From NCBI GenBank assembly GCA_902560065.1, contig CACEKG010000004.1, positions 1-64,000 of the forward strand: a stretch of 64,000 nucleotides of DNA. Direction: 5' to 3'. Numbering within the stretch: position 1 is the first letter of the stretch; every line of letters starts with the position of its first letter. The position numbers and the translations under genes were made by a program. Source of the DNA: an uncultured Bacteroidota bacterium. GTDB taxonomy: Bacteria; Bacteroidota; Bacteroidia; Flavobacteriales; Flavobacteriaceae. The notes under the pieces are model-generated. The model saw only the letters and a program-made list of their open reading frames with translations, ran no database searches and had not been told where the DNA came from. Shown here in pieces: positions 29,612-39,825 of this stretch.

Positions 29612-31009
29612 TTAATTATTATCTCCAATCATATCTTCAGGCCTGACCCATTTATCAAAATCTTTTTCAGAAACATAACCTAGAAGTTTTGCAGATTCCT
29701 TTAAGCTAATACCTTCATTATATGCTTTATTTGCAATTTCAGCCGATTTATAATAACCGATTTTTGTGTTTAATGCAGTTACTAGCATCAAAGAGTTTTC
29801 AACCATTTTTTTAATTTGTTTGTGATTAGGTTTTATTCCAAGAACACAATTTTTATTAAAACTGTTAGATGAATCACCTAGTAATTGTGCTGATTCAATA
29901 ATATTATTAGCCATTAAAGGTTTAAATACATTGAGTTCGAAATGACCTTGACTGCCTGCAAAAGAAATCGAGGTATCATTTCCCATAATTTGCGCACAAA
30001 CCATTGTTAATGCCTCACATTGAGTTGGATTTATCTTACCAGGCATAATTGAACTTCCGGGTTCATTTGAAGGAAGAATAATTTCTCCAATTCCAGATCT
30101 TGGACCAGATGATAGCATCCTTATATCATTAGCAATTTTATAGAGAGACATTGCTATTTGTTTTAGAGCTCCATGTGTCTCCACAATTGCATCGTGAGCA
30201 GCTATTGATTCAAACTTGTTTTTTGACGTAATAAAGGGTAAACCCGTAAATTTTTTAATATAAGAAGCTACTAATTTATCATATCCTTTTGGAGTGTTAA
30301 TTCCTGTACCGACAGCTGTTCCTCCTAATGCAATTTCTGATAAATGGGGTAGGGTATTTTTTAAAGCTTCAATTCCATGATCAATTTGTGAAAAATATCC
30401 AGAAAATTCTTGACCTAAAGAAAGGGGAGTGGCATCCATGAAATGGGTTCTTCCAATTTTAATTATTTTTCTGAATTCATTAGCTTTTTTATCAAAAGAA
30501 TTCCTGAGATCCTCTAAAGCAGGGATTGTTAATTTAACTATTTTATTGTATGCTGCAATATGCATTGCTGTTGGAAAAGTATCGTTAGAAGATTGAGATT
30601 TATTGACATCATCATTGGGGTTAAGCATCTTTTCACCCTCACCAATTTTCTTTCCTTCAAGAATATGAGCTCTATTTGAAATAACTTCATTAAGATTCAT
30701 ATTTGTTTGGGTTCCGGATCCTGTTTGCCAAACAACTAAGGGAAAATGATTGTCTAATTTTCCGTCAATAATTTCGTCACAAACCTTAGATATTGCATTT
30801 CTTTTTTCTAACGTCAAAATTTTTAATTCATGATTAGCATATGCAGCAGCTTTTTTTAATGTAGCGAAACCATATATTATTTCAATTGGCATAGTCGATT
30901 TATTACCAATTTTAAAGTTATTTATTGATCTTTGGGTTTGAGGACCCCAGTATGATTCAATTGGAATTTTAACTTCTCCTAAAGTGTCTTTTTCTATTCG
31001 ATATTTCAT
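29612..31009 (-). CDS. fumC: Fumarate hydratase, class II
   Basis: A 465-residue iron-independent fumarase of the citric-acid cycle. Conserved sequences are [18 protein letters not shown], the [15 protein letters not shown] region, [17 protein letters not shown] and the superfamily signature [15 protein letters not shown] near residue 315. A TATTTTTG box at 31034-31027 (minus strand) may be its -7 element, 17 bases before the ATG. Confidence 0.97.
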   Translation of the reverse strand: MKYRIEKDTLGEVKIPIESYWGPQTQRSINNFKIGNKSTMPIEIIYGFATLKKAAAYANHELKILTLEKRNAISKVCDEIIDGKLDNHFPLVVWQTGSGTQTNMNLNEVISNRAHILEGKKIGEGEKMLNPNDDVNKSQSSNDTFPTAMHIAAYNKIVKLTIPALEDLRNSFDKKANEFRKIIKIGRTHFMDATPLSLGQEFSGYFSQIDHGIEALKNTLPHLSEIALGGTAVGTGINTPKGYDKLVASYIKKFTGLPFITSKNKFESIAAHDAIVETHGALKQIAMSLYKIANDIRMLSSGPRSGIGEIILPSNEPGSSIMPGKINPTQCEALTMVCAQIMGNDTSISFAGSQGHFELNVFKPLMANNIIESAQLLGDSSNSFNKNCVLGIKPNHKQIKKMVENSLMLVTALNTKIGYYKSAEIANKAYNEGISLKESAKLLGYVSEKDFDKWVRPEDMIGDNN

Positions 31010-31161
31010 TAAAAAAAGATTTTATACAAAAATACAAGGTTTGATTTCAAATGATTTCATAAAAATTAAAAGATTTTTTAAAAAAATAAATTTAGTTAAT
31101 AATATTTTTATCTAATAATTAAATATATTTTATAATTTTACACCTTAATAAATTAATTATT

Positions 31162-31323
31162 ATGGAGTTTGACCAGTATTTAGGTTTTTTAGCATTTTTG
31201 TCAATATTCACAATGGGATTTTGGCTTATGTTTTTTTTGCTGCTTTTTGTAATTCCTTATTGGCTTTTTGGGTATTTTATTGAGCAAATTCAAATAAAGT
31301 CAAAAAAGAAACTTAAAAGATAA
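31162..31323 (+). CDS. Hypothetical 53-residue membrane protein
   Basis: An open frame in the gap between fumC and the outer-membrane receptor encodes MEFDQYLGFLAFLSIFTMGF, then a long very hydrophobic stretch (residues about 8-40, rich in Phe, Leu, Trp) and a basic tail EQIQIKSKKKLKR. The membrane-plus-basic-tail design and the codon use look like a real small protein, but I recognise no family. The rest of the gap 31010-31347 shows nothing else except the fumC promoter region. Confidence 0.55.
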   Translation: MEFDQYLGFLAFLSIFTMGFWLMFFLLLFVIPYWLFGYFIEQIQIKSKKKLKR

Positions 31324-31347
31324 TAGGTTACTGATTGTAAGTTTTGA

Positions 31348-33840
31348 TCAAAAATCAAATCCTTCATCTTCACCTCCTCCATAATTTCTTTGCTGTCTTC
31401 TTCTATTTTTCTTTTTATTTGGATTTATCTGATAAGTAAGAGTAAGAACATATGAAGGTTCTCTCCACTGAAATTCACCATAACTATAAAAACTTTCAGT
31501 TCTAGTTTCTGATTTTCTTCTTGAAGAGTCCAATAGATCAGAGACTCTAAATGAAATAGTACCTTTTTTATTTAAAACTTCTTTATTTAATGCACCAGAC
31601 AGGAACAAAATACCTTTACTTTTTGTCTGTGCATTTTCAGAAGGTCCTCTGTAAAAAAATCTAGTTTGCCAATCAATTGAACCAGGAAGTTTAATGTTGC
31701 TATTAAATCTAGCAAACCAACTTATATTTTTAGCATCAAATGTTTGTCCTTTATAATCACCAATAATTTCAGAACTAAATAAATTAAAATTACCACTTAA
31801 TCTAATTTTTCTTGAAGGAAAATATGAAATAGAAAATTCACCACCATATCTAATATTTTCAGATAAATTTATTGGGAATAATCTAATGACCGGGACTTCA
31901 ACAACTGGATTAGAAGGATTGTTTTCTTCTCCAGAAATTATTACTTTTTCACCTGAGTCTTGCCTTATAAAAGTAAAAGCTTTTGTAGCTTTTTGATAAT
32001 AAATTGATGAATTAAGGGTAAGAGTTTTCCAACGTTTTAAATAGCCTATATCAAATGCATTTGAATAAGTGGGATCTAAATTAGGATTTCCTTGAAAAAT
32101 ATTTGTAATGCTACTCCTAGATGGAAAGGGATTTATAAACCTTGATCTTGGTCGTCGTAAACGTCTAGAGTATCCTAAAGTATAACTTTCTTTGTCATTA
32201 ATTTCAAAAGATAAATTTAAAGTAGGAAAAAAATCAGTATATTTTTTTATTGTTTTATCATTAGAAGTTTTTTGATCAATTTCAATTTTAGAATCTTCCA
32301 TACGAAGACCTAATAGATAGGAAAATTTGTCAATTTTTTTTCCATACTGAGTATAAGCTGCGTTTACATATTCTTTATAGATTAAATAGTTAGTTAGATT
32401 ATTGTCTAGTTCATAATTTGAATCAATTAAATATGAAACTTGATAATCAGTTTTTTGAGTAGAAAAACTTCCTCTATATCCAATTTCAAATTGAGTATTT
32501 TCATCAATTGGAAGAACATAATCACTTTGAGCTAGAATCCTTTTTTGATTTTCATCATTTATTACTTTTTCATAATTTATTTCGGAGATAATAGGGACTA
32601 AAGTTTGATTGTTTATATCAGAATATTCATCTTCATAGCTTTCCTCATATTGGAAAAGAGCGGTAAACCTGTGTCCTTCTTTTTTAAAATCTTTAAAAAA
32701 ATTAACACTATATTGTTTTGAAATATCTTTTTCGTCTTCATCTTCTTTTCTTTCAGTAAGATTTAAAGGATTTTCTGAGAAATCTAATTCTTGAATTTTA
32801 TTTACAGTATTACTTTCTCTATCTGATTCTCTATAAAATGAACTTAATGTTAATGAGGTTTTATCATTAAAAAAATATTCAAGGCCATAACTAGTAAAAA
32901 AACTTTTTCTGTTTCTCTCAGAAAGTCTTTTTTCTCTTAAAAACGTAGTTGGATCGTTTCCATTAAAATATTCATTGTTATTAAAGGAATTTCCTTTAGT
33001 TATGTTGTCACTTAATGTATTTGTAGTAAAAATATTTAACTTTTTTGTTCTCCAATTTAAATTAGCAGAAGTTCTATTGTTTTTAGGGATACCCACACTA
33101 CCTGTTAGAGTTCCATTAATTCCTTCTAAGTTTTGTTTTTTTAAAATAATATTTAAAATACCGGCAGTTCCTTCAGCATCATATCTAGCTGATGGTGAAG
33201 TGACCACCTCAACTTTTTCAATAGATTCAGCAGGTAACGACCTAAGTCCTTGAGGACCTGATATACCAACTAACCCTGAGGGTTTTCCATTTATTAATAT
33301 CCTTACATTATCATTTCCCCTTAGAGCAACGTTTCCCTCTACATCAACAGAAACTGATGGCACATTGTCTAGAACATCCGCAACACTTCCACCCCTTACC
33401 ATTATATCTTTACCTACATTATATATTTTTTTATCTAATCTAATTTCAACTTCAGTCCTTTCTCCAATTAATTCAATTTCTTCAAGTTGATTTTCACTAA
33501 AAATCATTAAAATTTTACCAAAGTCTTTATTTTCTCTAATTAACTCACCTTCATATTTTATAGTATTAAAACCTATGTATTCAATTAACACATCATATTT
33601 GCCAGGAAATATTTCTAAATCAAATTTTCCTATTTCATTAGTTATTCCACCTTGAATTCTATCTGGAAACCTATTGTTTTTGAGAGTAATAGTTGCATAT
33701 TCAAGTGGTTGGTTTGATTCTTGATCAAAAACATTTCCAGTTATTTTTATTTTTTTAATATTAGGGATATTTGATGGACGTTGACCATATAAAAAACTTG
33801 AAATAATTAACACAAAAAGTAAAAAATAATTTTTTCTCAT
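31348..33840 (-). CDS. Outer-membrane beta-barrel receptor (TonB-dependent-like)
   Basis: An 830-residue secreted protein with a signal peptide ending near residue 20 (SSFLYGQ). Residues about 30-115 form a carboxypeptidase-like regulatory domain (ITGNVFDQESNQPLEYATITLKN would start it); about 125-235 a plug domain (GSVADVLDNVPSVSVDVEG, VTSPSARYDAEGTAGILNI); the rest a 22-strand-type barrel of the Bacteroidota outer-membrane beta-barrel family. Such proteins import substrates with TonB or act in envelope biogenesis. No SusD partner is next to it, so glycan uptake is not indicated; substrate unknown. The C-terminus is Arg/Gly rich. Confidence 0.87.
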   Translation of the reverse strand: MRKNYFLLFVLIISSFLYGQRPSNIPNIKKIKITGNVFDQESNQPLEYATITLKNNRFPDRIQGGITNEIGKFDLEIFPGKYDVLIEYIGFNTIKYEGELIRENKDFGKILMIFSENQLEEIELIGERTEVEIRLDKKIYNVGKDIMVRGGSVADVLDNVPSVSVDVEGNVALRGNDNVRILINGKPSGLVGISGPQGLRSLPAESIEKVEVVTSPSARYDAEGTAGILNIILKKQNLEGINGTLTGSVGIPKNNRTSANLNWRTKKLNIFTTNTLSDNITKGNSFNNNEYFNGNDPTTFLREKRLSERNRKSFFTSYGLEYFFNDKTSLTLSSFYRESDRESNTVNKIQELDFSENPLNLTERKEDEDEKDISKQYSVNFFKDFKKEGHRFTALFQYEESYEDEYSDINNQTLVPIISEINYEKVINDENQKRILAQSDYVLPIDENTQFEIGYRGSFSTQKTDYQVSYLIDSNYELDNNLTNYLIYKEYVNAAYTQYGKKIDKFSYLLGLRMEDSKIEIDQKTSNDKTIKKYTDFFPTLNLSFEINDKESYTLGYSRRLRRPRSRFINPFPSRSSITNIFQGNPNLDPTYSNAFDIGYLKRWKTLTLNSSIYYQKATKAFTFIRQDSGEKVIISGEENNPSNPVVEVPVIRLFPINLSENIRYGGEFSISYFPSRKIRLSGNFNLFSSEIIGDYKGQTFDAKNISWFARFNSNIKLPGSIDWQTRFFYRGPSENAQTKSKGILFLSGALNKEVLNKKGTISFRVSDLLDSSRRKSETRTESFYSYGEFQWREPSYVLTLTYQINPNKKKNRRRQQRNYGGGEDEGFDF

Positions 33841-33910
33841 TTATAAATCTATTAAGTTACAGCTCTTTTATTATAATATTCCGTTTCTTTATTTAAAAAC
33901 CCTACCTCAA

Positions 33911-34273
33911 TTAAAGCTTTTTTAAAAAATCATAGAGTTTTTCTATTGGTCTTCCTATTACTGCACTATTTTCATTTTCTATTATTGGTCTTTCGATTAG
34001 TTTTGGATTTTCTAACATTATAGAAATTATTTCATTTTCAGTCAAATTTTTTTTTTTTGAAAATTCAGATTTCCATAATAATTCATTTTTTCTGACAAGA
34101 TCGATAGCATCAATTTTTAATTTAAATAAAAGATTTTCTAAAGTGGTTTTACTTAGAGGGTTAGAGAGATATAAAAAAAGATTATAATCAATACCTGAAT
34201 TATTTATATAATCTAAAGCTTCTCTTGATTTTCTGCAACGAGGATTATGATAAATTGAAATTTTACTTTTCAA
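33911..34273 (-). CDS. ArsC/Spx-family thioredoxin-fold protein
   Basis: A 120-residue protein of the arsenate-reductase family: the cysteine Cys13 sits in YHNPRCRKSREAL and the C-terminal part has LIERPIIENENSAVIGRP. The family includes glutaredoxin-linked arsenate reductases and YfgD-type proteins of unknown function. No arsenite exporter or ArsR is near, so a general redox role is as likely as arsenic resistance. It follows rplT by 8 bases. Confidence 0.82.
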   Translation of the reverse strand: MKSKISIYHNPRCRKSREALDYINNSGIDYNLFLYLSNPLSKTTLENLLFKLKIDAIDLVRKNELLWKSEFSKKKNLTENEIISIMLENPKLIERPIIENENSAVIGRPIEKLYDFLKKL

Positions 34274-34281
34274 AATTTGAA

Positions 34282-34626
34282 TTATTTTAATTTATCAACT
34301 ATTGCCTTAAAAGCTTGAGGATTATTCATAGCTAAATCTGCAAGAACTTTTCTGTTTAATTCAATTTTATTGGATTTAATTTTTCCCATAAATTGACTGT
34401 AAGACATTCCATAAAGCCTGGATGCTGCGTTAATTCTAGTGATCCAAAGAGATCTAAAGTTTCTTTTTTTTGTTTTTCTATCTCTATAAGAGTATTGCAT
34501 GGCTTTTTCAACTGCATTTTTGGCAATAGTCCATACATTCTTTCTTCTTCCAAAATAACCTTTAGCTAATTTTATTATTTTTTTTCTTCTTTTTCTTGAC
34601 GCAACCGAATTTAATGATCTTGGCAT
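34282..34626 (-). CDS. rplT: 50S ribosomal protein L20
   Basis: A 114-residue basic protein starting [20 protein letters not shown], with the conserved [20 protein letters not shown] and [19 protein letters not shown]20 is needed for early 50S assembly and in several bacteria represses its own operon. Last ribosomal gene of thrS-infC-rpmI-rplT; a 73-base gap with a GC-rich structured element separates it from rpmI. Confidence 0.97.
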   Translation of the reverse strand: MPRSLNSVASRKRRKKIIKLAKGYFGRRKNVWTIAKNAVEKAMQYSYRDRKTKKRNFRSLWITRINAASRLYGMSYSQFMGKIKSNKIELNRKVLADLAMNNPQAFKAIVDKLK

Positions 34627-34641
34627 TTTAATTTAATTTTT

Positions 34642-34683
34642 GAAGGAGGCGGAACTTTAGCTCACTTGATTTGGCCTTACTTC
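34642..34683 (-). promoter_or_regulatory. GC-rich structured element between rpmI and rplT
   Basis: The minus strand has GAAG and AGGC near 34683-34674 that can pair with GCCT and CTTC near 34650-34642, an eight-pair stem with a small bulge around a 20-odd-base loop. The 42 bases are about 48% GC, far above the surroundings, which suggests a conserved RNA element, possibly an L20 autoregulatory site. It has no T run and is not a terminator. Confidence 0.4.
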
Positions 34684-34699
34684 TGGTTTATATAATATT

Positions 34700-34897
34700 T
34701 TATTTAAGTCTTAATTGTTCTTTTATATTATCATTATCACTTTTGTGAACTAGTCCAAAATGAGTAAGCCTTAACTTTCTTTTTTTAGATTTTTTAGTTA
34801 AAATATGATTTTTAAAAGCACGTTTTCTCTTTATTTTTCCAGATCCAGTTATTTTAAATCTTTTTTTCGCACTGGATTTTGTTTTCATTTTAGGCAT
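34700..34897 (-). CDS. rpmI: 50S ribosomal protein L35
   Basis: A 65-residue basic protein beginning [20 protein letters not shown], the standard L35 N-terminus, with the later [14 protein letters not shown]. It starts 3 bases after infC ends, in the universal infC-rpmI-rplT order. Confidence 0.97.
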   Translation of the reverse strand: MPKMKTKSSAKKRFKITGSGKIKRKRAFKNHILTKKSKKRKLRLTHFGLVHKSDNDNIKEQLRLK

Positions 34898-34900
34898 AAC

Positions 34901-35467
34901 TTATTTTTTACTTATTTTTTTTGGTGTTATTAAAATTGACATCTTTTTTCCTTCTAATTTTGGCATCTGTTCTACTTTTCCATATTCTTCTAAATCTTGA
35001 GCTAATCGCAACAATAAAATTTGACCTTTTTCTTTATAAATAATTGACCTTCCTTTAAAGAAAACAAAAGCCTTTAATTTAGCTCCATCTAATAAAAATT
35101 TTTCAGCATGTTTCTTTTTAAATTCATAATCATGTTCATCAGTATTAGGACCAAAACGTATTTCTTTTAATACTACTTTAATGGTTTTAGATTTTAATAA
35201 TTTTTCTCTTTTTTTTTGTTCGTATAAAAACTTTTTATATTCTAAAATCTTACAAACTGGAGGAGAGGCATTTGGAGAAATTTCAACAAGATCTAATTCT
35301 TGATCCCTAGCAATCGACAAAGCTTTATTTAAATTATAAATTCCAACCTCAACATTTTCACCAACTAAACGAATTTCATGTGCAGTTATTTTTTCGTTAA
35401 TTTTATGAGGGTTTTCTTTTATAACTCTACCTGGTCCCCTTCTTCCTCTTTTTTTTCTTATTCCTAT
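34901..35467 (-). CDS. infC: Translation initiation factor IF-3, apparent AUA start
   Basis: IF-3 binds the 30S subunit and rejects wrong start codons. The first conventional start in frame (TTG at 35320) falls inside the N-domain and would delete about 49 residues. Reading upstream, the frame stays open to a TAA at 35482 and encodes [14 protein letters not shown]..., [20 protein letters not shown], the true IF-3 N-domain, yet contains no ATG, GTG or TTG. The likely start is ATA at 35467 (before GGA ATA AGA), or ATA at 35473, giving about 188 residues. Non-AUG starts are known for infC (AUU in E. coli), where IF-3 autoregulates. It starts 12 bases after the thrS stop. Confidence 0.88.
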   Translation of the reverse strand: MGIRKKRGRRGPGRVIKENPHKINEKITAHEIRLVGENVEVGIYNLNKALSIARDQELDLVEISPNASPPVCKILEYKKFLYEQKKREKLLKSKTIKVVLKEIRFGPNTDEHDYEFKKKHAEKFLLDGAKLKAFVFFKGRSIIYKEKGQILLLRLAQDLEEYGKVEQMPKLEGKKMSILITPKKISKK

Positions 35468-35479
35468 GACTATATAATT

Positions 35480-37408
35480 TTAATTATTAATATTATTCAC
35501 CTCAAAATTAATCTTTTCAATTAATTCATCAATTTTTATTGTTCCTAAATCACCTATTTTATGTTTTCTAAGTGAAATTGTATTATTTTTAGCCTCTTTC
35601 TCCCCAATAATAATCATATAGGGAATTTTAGACAATTCTGATTCTCTTATTTTTTTCCCTATAGTTTCATTTCTATCATCAAGTAGCGCGCGAATTTCGT
35701 TATTTTTCAATAAATCTAAAACTTTTAAAGCGTATTTTTTATATTTTTCACTAACACAAAGAATATTTATTTGGGTTGGAGTTAACCATAAGGGTAATAT
35801 ACCAGAAGTATGCTCTAATAATATAGCAACAAACCTTTCCATACTTCCAAAAGGTGCCCTGTGAATCATAACAGGTCTATGTAGTTCATTATCCTTTCCT
35901 TTGTATGATAGTTTAAATCTCTCAGGTAAATTATAGTCTACTTGAATTGTACCTAATTGCCATTCCCTATTTAAAGCATCTTTAACTATAAAATCAAGTT
36001 TAGGACCATAGAATGCTGCTTCACCTTTTTTAGTAATATAATTTAACTTCTTTTCTTCAGCTGCAGAAATAATAGCTTTTTGAGCTAAATCCCAATTTTT
36101 TTCTGATCCTATATATTTTTCAGGATTATTTGGATCTTTTAAAGAAACTTGAGTAACAAAATCTTCAAAACCAAGAGATTTAAATACATAAAGAGTTAAA
36201 TCAATTACTTTTTTAAATTCATCATTTAATTGATCTGGCCTACAAAAAATATGAGCATCATCTTGAGTAAAACCTCTTACTCTACTTAAACCATGGAGTT
36301 CCCCACTTTGTTCATATCTATAAACTGTACCAAATTCTGCATACCTTTTAGGAAGATCTTTGTAACTCCATGGTCTACTTTTATAAATTTCACAATGATG
36401 AGGACAATTCATTGGTTTAAGTAAAAACTCTTCATTTTCAGAAGGAGTTAATATTGGTTGAAAGCTATCTGATCCATACTTTTCATAGTGCCCTGAGGTA
36501 ACATAAAGTTCTTTATTACCAATGTGAGGAGAAATTACTTGTTCGTAACCTGCTTTAATTTGAGCTTTCTTTAAAAAAAGCTCTAACCTATCTCTTAAAT
36601 CTGCTCCTTTAGGAAGCCAAAGTGGTAAACCTTGACCAACTTTTTCAGAAAAAGTAAACAAATCTAATTCTTTACCAAGTTTTCTGTGATCTCTTTTTTT
36701 AGCTTCTTCTATAAGAGATAAGTATTGATTTAACTCTTTTTGTTTTGGAAATGAAATACCATAAATTCTTGTTAATTGTTTATTTTTTTCATTTCCTCTC
36801 CAATATGCTCCTGCCACATTTAATAATTTAACAGATTTTATAAATCCAGTATGGGGAATATGCCCTCCTTTACAGAGATCAGAAAAATTTGCATGATCAC
36901 AAAATGTGATTTCACCATCATTTAGACCTTTAATTAATTCAGTTTTATATCTATTTTTTTTATAAAAATTTAATGCATCTTTTTTAGACACATTTTTCAT
37001 TTTAAAATAATATTTTTCCTTTGAAAATTCTAAGATTTTTTTTTCAATAGATTTTAAGTCACTTTCTGTAATTGTCTCCCCTTCAAAATCAGCATCATAA
37101 TAAAATCCATTGTCAATTGCAGGTCCAATTGTAAGTTTACAATTAGGATATAAATCAACTAATGCTTGAGCTAATACATGAGCTGATGAGTGCCAAAAAG
37201 CTTTTTTTCCTTCAGAATCATTCCAAGTAAAAAATTTTATAGAACCACTTTCATTTAATTTACTTGATATTTCAATAGTATTTTCATTAAAGCTTGCTGA
37301 AAGAACATTTCTAGAAAAACCTTCACTTATATCCATAGCAATTTCCATAGCAGTGATTCCCTTTTTATATTTTCTAACTGAATCGTCAGGAAATTTTATT
37401 TTAATCAT
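35480..37408 (-). CDS. thrS: Threonyl-tRNA synthetase
   Basis: A 642-residue class II synthetase. The N-terminal TGS domain (MIKIKFPDDSVRKYKKGITAMEIA) is followed by the editing domain with HSSAHVLAQAL and CDHANFSDLCKGGHIPHTG, then the catalytic core with the zinc-site cysteine in KPMNCPHHCEIY, motif 2 (RYEQSGELHGLSRVRGFTQDDAH) and motif 3 (HRAPFGSMERFVAILLEH), and the anticodon domain. All domains complete. Immediately upstream of infC, as in many bacteria. Confidence 0.97.
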   Translation of the reverse strand: MIKIKFPDDSVRKYKKGITAMEIAMDISEGFSRNVLSASFNENTIEISSKLNESGSIKFFTWNDSEGKKAFWHSSAHVLAQALVDLYPNCKLTIGPAIDNGFYYDADFEGETITESDLKSIEKKILEFSKEKYYFKMKNVSKKDALNFYKKNRYKTELIKGLNDGEITFCDHANFSDLCKGGHIPHTGFIKSVKLLNVAGAYWRGNEKNKQLTRIYGISFPKQKELNQYLSLIEEAKKRDHRKLGKELDLFTFSEKVGQGLPLWLPKGADLRDRLELFLKKAQIKAGYEQVISPHIGNKELYVTSGHYEKYGSDSFQPILTPSENEEFLLKPMNCPHHCEIYKSRPWSYKDLPKRYAEFGTVYRYEQSGELHGLSRVRGFTQDDAHIFCRPDQLNDEFKKVIDLTLYVFKSLGFEDFVTQVSLKDPNNPEKYIGSEKNWDLAQKAIISAAEEKKLNYITKKGEAAFYGPKLDFIVKDALNREWQLGTIQVDYNLPERFKLSYKGKDNELHRPVMIHRAPFGSMERFVAILLEHTSGILPLWLTPTQINILCVSEKYKKYALKVLDLLKNNEIRALLDDRNETIGKKIRESELSKIPYMIIIGEKEAKNNTISLRKHKIGDLGTIKIDELIEKINFEVNNINN

Positions 37409-37466
37409 GCTCTAAATTATTTATTATTGTAAAGATAAGCTCTATAAATATGGTATACAATTCAAA

Positions 37467-37700
37467 TTATAATCTATTGTTTTTCTTTTGGCCTAAAAAT
37501 GAATTCATTAAAATTTGAATTCCTTTAAAACCATTGAAAATTGCAAGGAAAAAAAATATTAATCCAATAATTAATACTGGTATAAATAAGTAATGTTCTT
37601 TATTTTTAAAAGCTTGATAAATTACAATAGGACCAGTAAAAGCAAAAAATAAGAAATATGACAAACGAATTAAACTTTTTTTTAATAAAACTTTATTCAT
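37467..37700 (-). CDS. Small membrane protein, DUF6095-type
   Basis: A 77-residue protein with two hydrophobic helices (about residues 12-30 and 39-62) and a basic tail. From memory it resembles the DUF6095 family found just downstream of murQ in Flavobacteriia. It overlaps the murQ end by 8 bases, so the two are translationally coupled. Function unknown. Confidence 0.75.
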   Translation of the reverse strand: MNKVLLKKSLIRLSYFLFFAFTGPIVIYQAFKNKEHYLFIPVLIIGLIFFFLAIFNGFKGIQILMNSFLGQKKNNRL

Positions 37701-38508
37701 ATTTATAGTTAGATATTGATTTTCTTATACTTTTGTGTTTATCAATAAGCTTTTTTGCCTTTTTTTTATTAATATTTAATTCTTTCATCAAAATTTTTAT
37801 TCCTCTATCATGAAGTTTATTGTTATTTAGTTGCAGATCAATCATCTTATTTCCTTTTACATGACCAAGCTTAATCATTACAGTGGTAGAGATCATATTT
37901 AAAATTAACTTCTGAACAGTTCCAGCTTTCATTCTTGAACTTCCTGTTAGAAACTCAGGACCTACGATAATTTCTATTGGATAATCAGAATTTTTTGACA
38001 ATGGGCTTCCTGGATTACAAGTTATACAACCAGTTGGTATATCATTTTTATTACAATCTTTAATACCAGAAACAACATAGGGTGTTGTTCCAGAAGCAGC
38101 AATTCCAAGAACAAAATCTTTATCAGAAACATTATGTTTTTTTAGGTCTTTCCAAGCTTGTGATTGATCGTCTTCTGATTTTTCAATAGAGTTTCTTAAT
38201 GCATAATCACCACCTGCAATTATTCCAATTACTTTTCCAGGATTTGTTCCGAATGTTGGAGGGCATTCAGAGGCATCTAAAACACCAAGTCTTCCACTTG
38301 TTCCTGCTCCAATGTAAAAAAGTCTACCATAATTGTTTAATTTCTGAAATATTTTGTCAATTAAAACAGATATTTTAGGTAATATTTTATTTATTGCTGA
38401 AACAGCTTTTTGATCTTCTTTATGAATATTGGATATAATCTCTTTAGTTGACATTTTATGAAGATCACTATAAAGGGAATCTTTTTCAGTTATTTTTTCA
38501 AAGGTCAT
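37693..38508 (-). CDS. murQ: N-acetylmuramic acid 6-phosphate etherase
   Basis: MurQ cleaves the lactyl ether of MurNAc-6-phosphate in cell-wall recycling. The 271-residue protein has the SIS sugar-phosphate domain with YIGAGTSGRLGVLDASECPPTFG, GIIAGGDYALRNSIE and GIAASGTTPYV, and the family EFLTGSSRMKAGTVQKLILNM. Complete and typical. No anhydro-MurNAc kinase or permease is adjacent. Downstream of icd by 12 bases. Confidence 0.95.
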   Translation of the reverse strand: MTFEKITEKDSLYSDLHKMSTKEIISNIHKEDQKAVSAINKILPKISVLIDKIFQKLNNYGRLFYIGAGTSGRLGVLDASECPPTFGTNPGKVIGIIAGGDYALRNSIEKSEDDQSQAWKDLKKHNVSDKDFVLGIAASGTTPYVVSGIKDCNKNDIPTGCITCNPGSPLSKNSDYPIEIIVGPEFLTGSSRMKAGTVQKLILNMISTTVMIKLGHVKGNKMIDLQLNNNKLHDRGIKILMKELNINKKKAKKLIDKHKSIRKSISNYKYE

Positions 38509-38520
38509 AACTTAAAAAAG

Positions 38521-39750
38521 TTAGATTTTAAATTCTTTTTTTAAATTTTCTTCTATTTCAAAAAGGAAATCCTCAGTGTTAAGATAATCTGATTCATTTA
38601 ATTTTTCATTATGTATTAATAAAGCTAAATCCTTTGTCATTTTTCCATTTTCTACTGTTTTGATACATACGTTTTCAAGAGTATTACAAAAAGAAATTAA
38701 ATCAGTATTCTTATCTAATTTCCCTCTGAATTCTAAACCTCTAGTCCAAGCAAAAATTGAAGCTATTGGATTAGTAGAAGTTTTCTCTCCATTTTGGTGT
38801 TGTCTAAAATGTCTTGTAACTGTTCCATGGGCAGCCTCTGCCTCCATTGTTTTTCCATCAGGCGTTACTAAAGTAGATGTCATTAAGCCAAGTGAACCAA
38901 ATCCTTGAGCAACTGTATCGGATTGAACATCCCCATCATAGTTTTTGCATGCCCAAACAAAACCACCATTCCATTTCATAGCTGCAGCAACCATATCATC
39001 AATAAGTCTATGCTCATATGTTATTCCGGCTTTTTTGAATTTATTTTTAAATTCAATTTCAAAAACTTCTTGAAAAATATCTTTGAATCGTCCATCATAG
39101 GACTTTAAAATAGTATTTTTTGTTGATAAATATAATGGCCAAGTTTTTGAAAGAGCTTGGTTCATACAAGATCTTGCAAAACCATATATAGAGGAATCAA
39201 TGTTATACATTGCCATGGCAACACCGTTTTCCTGAAAATTATAAACTTCCCAAGATTTAGATTTATCTCCGTTTTCAGGAGTAAAGGTCATTGTAAGTTT
39301 ACCTTTTCCATGAGTAACAATATCAGTTGCTTTATATTGATCTCCAAAGGCATGTCTTCCGATACAAATAGGTTTTGTCCAACCTTGAACATATCTTGGA
39401 ATATTTTTCATAATTATAGGCTCCCTGAAAACTGTTCCTCCAACAATATTTCTTATAGTTCCATTAGGAGATCTCCACATTTTTTTTAAAGTGTATTCTT
39501 GAACTCTATCTTCATCAGGAGTTATCGTTGCACATTTAATACCTACATTATATTTTTTAATTGCATTAGCTGCATCTACTGTCACTTCATCATCAGTAAA
39601 GTCTCGATTTTTAATACCTAAATCATAATATTTTATGTCAAGATCTAAATAGGGAAATATTAATTTTTCCTTAATAAATTTCCAAATTATTCTTGTCATC
39701 TCATCTCCATCTATTTCAACAATAGGGTTTAAAACTTTAATTTTTGGCAT
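38521..39750 (-). CDS. icd: NADP-dependent isocitrate dehydrogenase (eukaryote-type)
   Basis: A 409-residue enzyme of the homodimeric type II family otherwise typical of eukaryotes and Bacteroidota, rather than the E. coli type. It starts [20 protein letters not shown] and has [34 protein letters not shown], the metal region [25 protein letters not shown] and [14 protein letters not shown]. Makes 2-oxoglutarate and NADPH. Lies downstream of rplS. Confidence 0.96.
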   Translation of the reverse strand: MPKIKVLNPIVEIDGDEMTRIIWKFIKEKLIFPYLDLDIKYYDLGIKNRDFTDDEVTVDAANAIKKYNVGIKCATITPDEDRVQEYTLKKMWRSPNGTIRNIVGGTVFREPIIMKNIPRYVQGWTKPICIGRHAFGDQYKATDIVTHGKGKLTMTFTPENGDKSKSWEVYNFQENGVAMAMYNIDSSIYGFARSCMNQALSKTWPLYLSTKNTILKSYDGRFKDIFQEVFEIEFKNKFKKAGITYEHRLIDDMVAAAMKWNGGFVWACKNYDGDVQSDTVAQGFGSLGLMTSTLVTPDGKTMEAEAAHGTVTRHFRQHQNGEKTSTNPIASIFAWTRGLEFRGKLDKNTDLISFCNTLENVCIKTVENGKMTKDLALLIHNEKLNESDYLNTEDFLFEIEENLKKEFKI

Positions 39751-39825
39751 AATACTCTTCTTTTAAATTAGAACTTATATTGGTTTTATAAAATTACAAT
39801 TAACTATTTAAAGAAAATATATATT

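Noticed and set aside
33911-34273. Arsenic resistance function for the ArsC-like gene
   Set aside because: No arsB, acr3 or arsR nearby; the family contains many non-arsenic members.
34642-34683. tRNA or terminator in the rpmI-rplT spacer
   Set aside because: No T-loop or acceptor stem pattern, and no T run after the stem.
38660-39489. Antisense frames opposite icd
   Set aside because: Mirror frames of a highly conserved gene, no start context or plausible domain.
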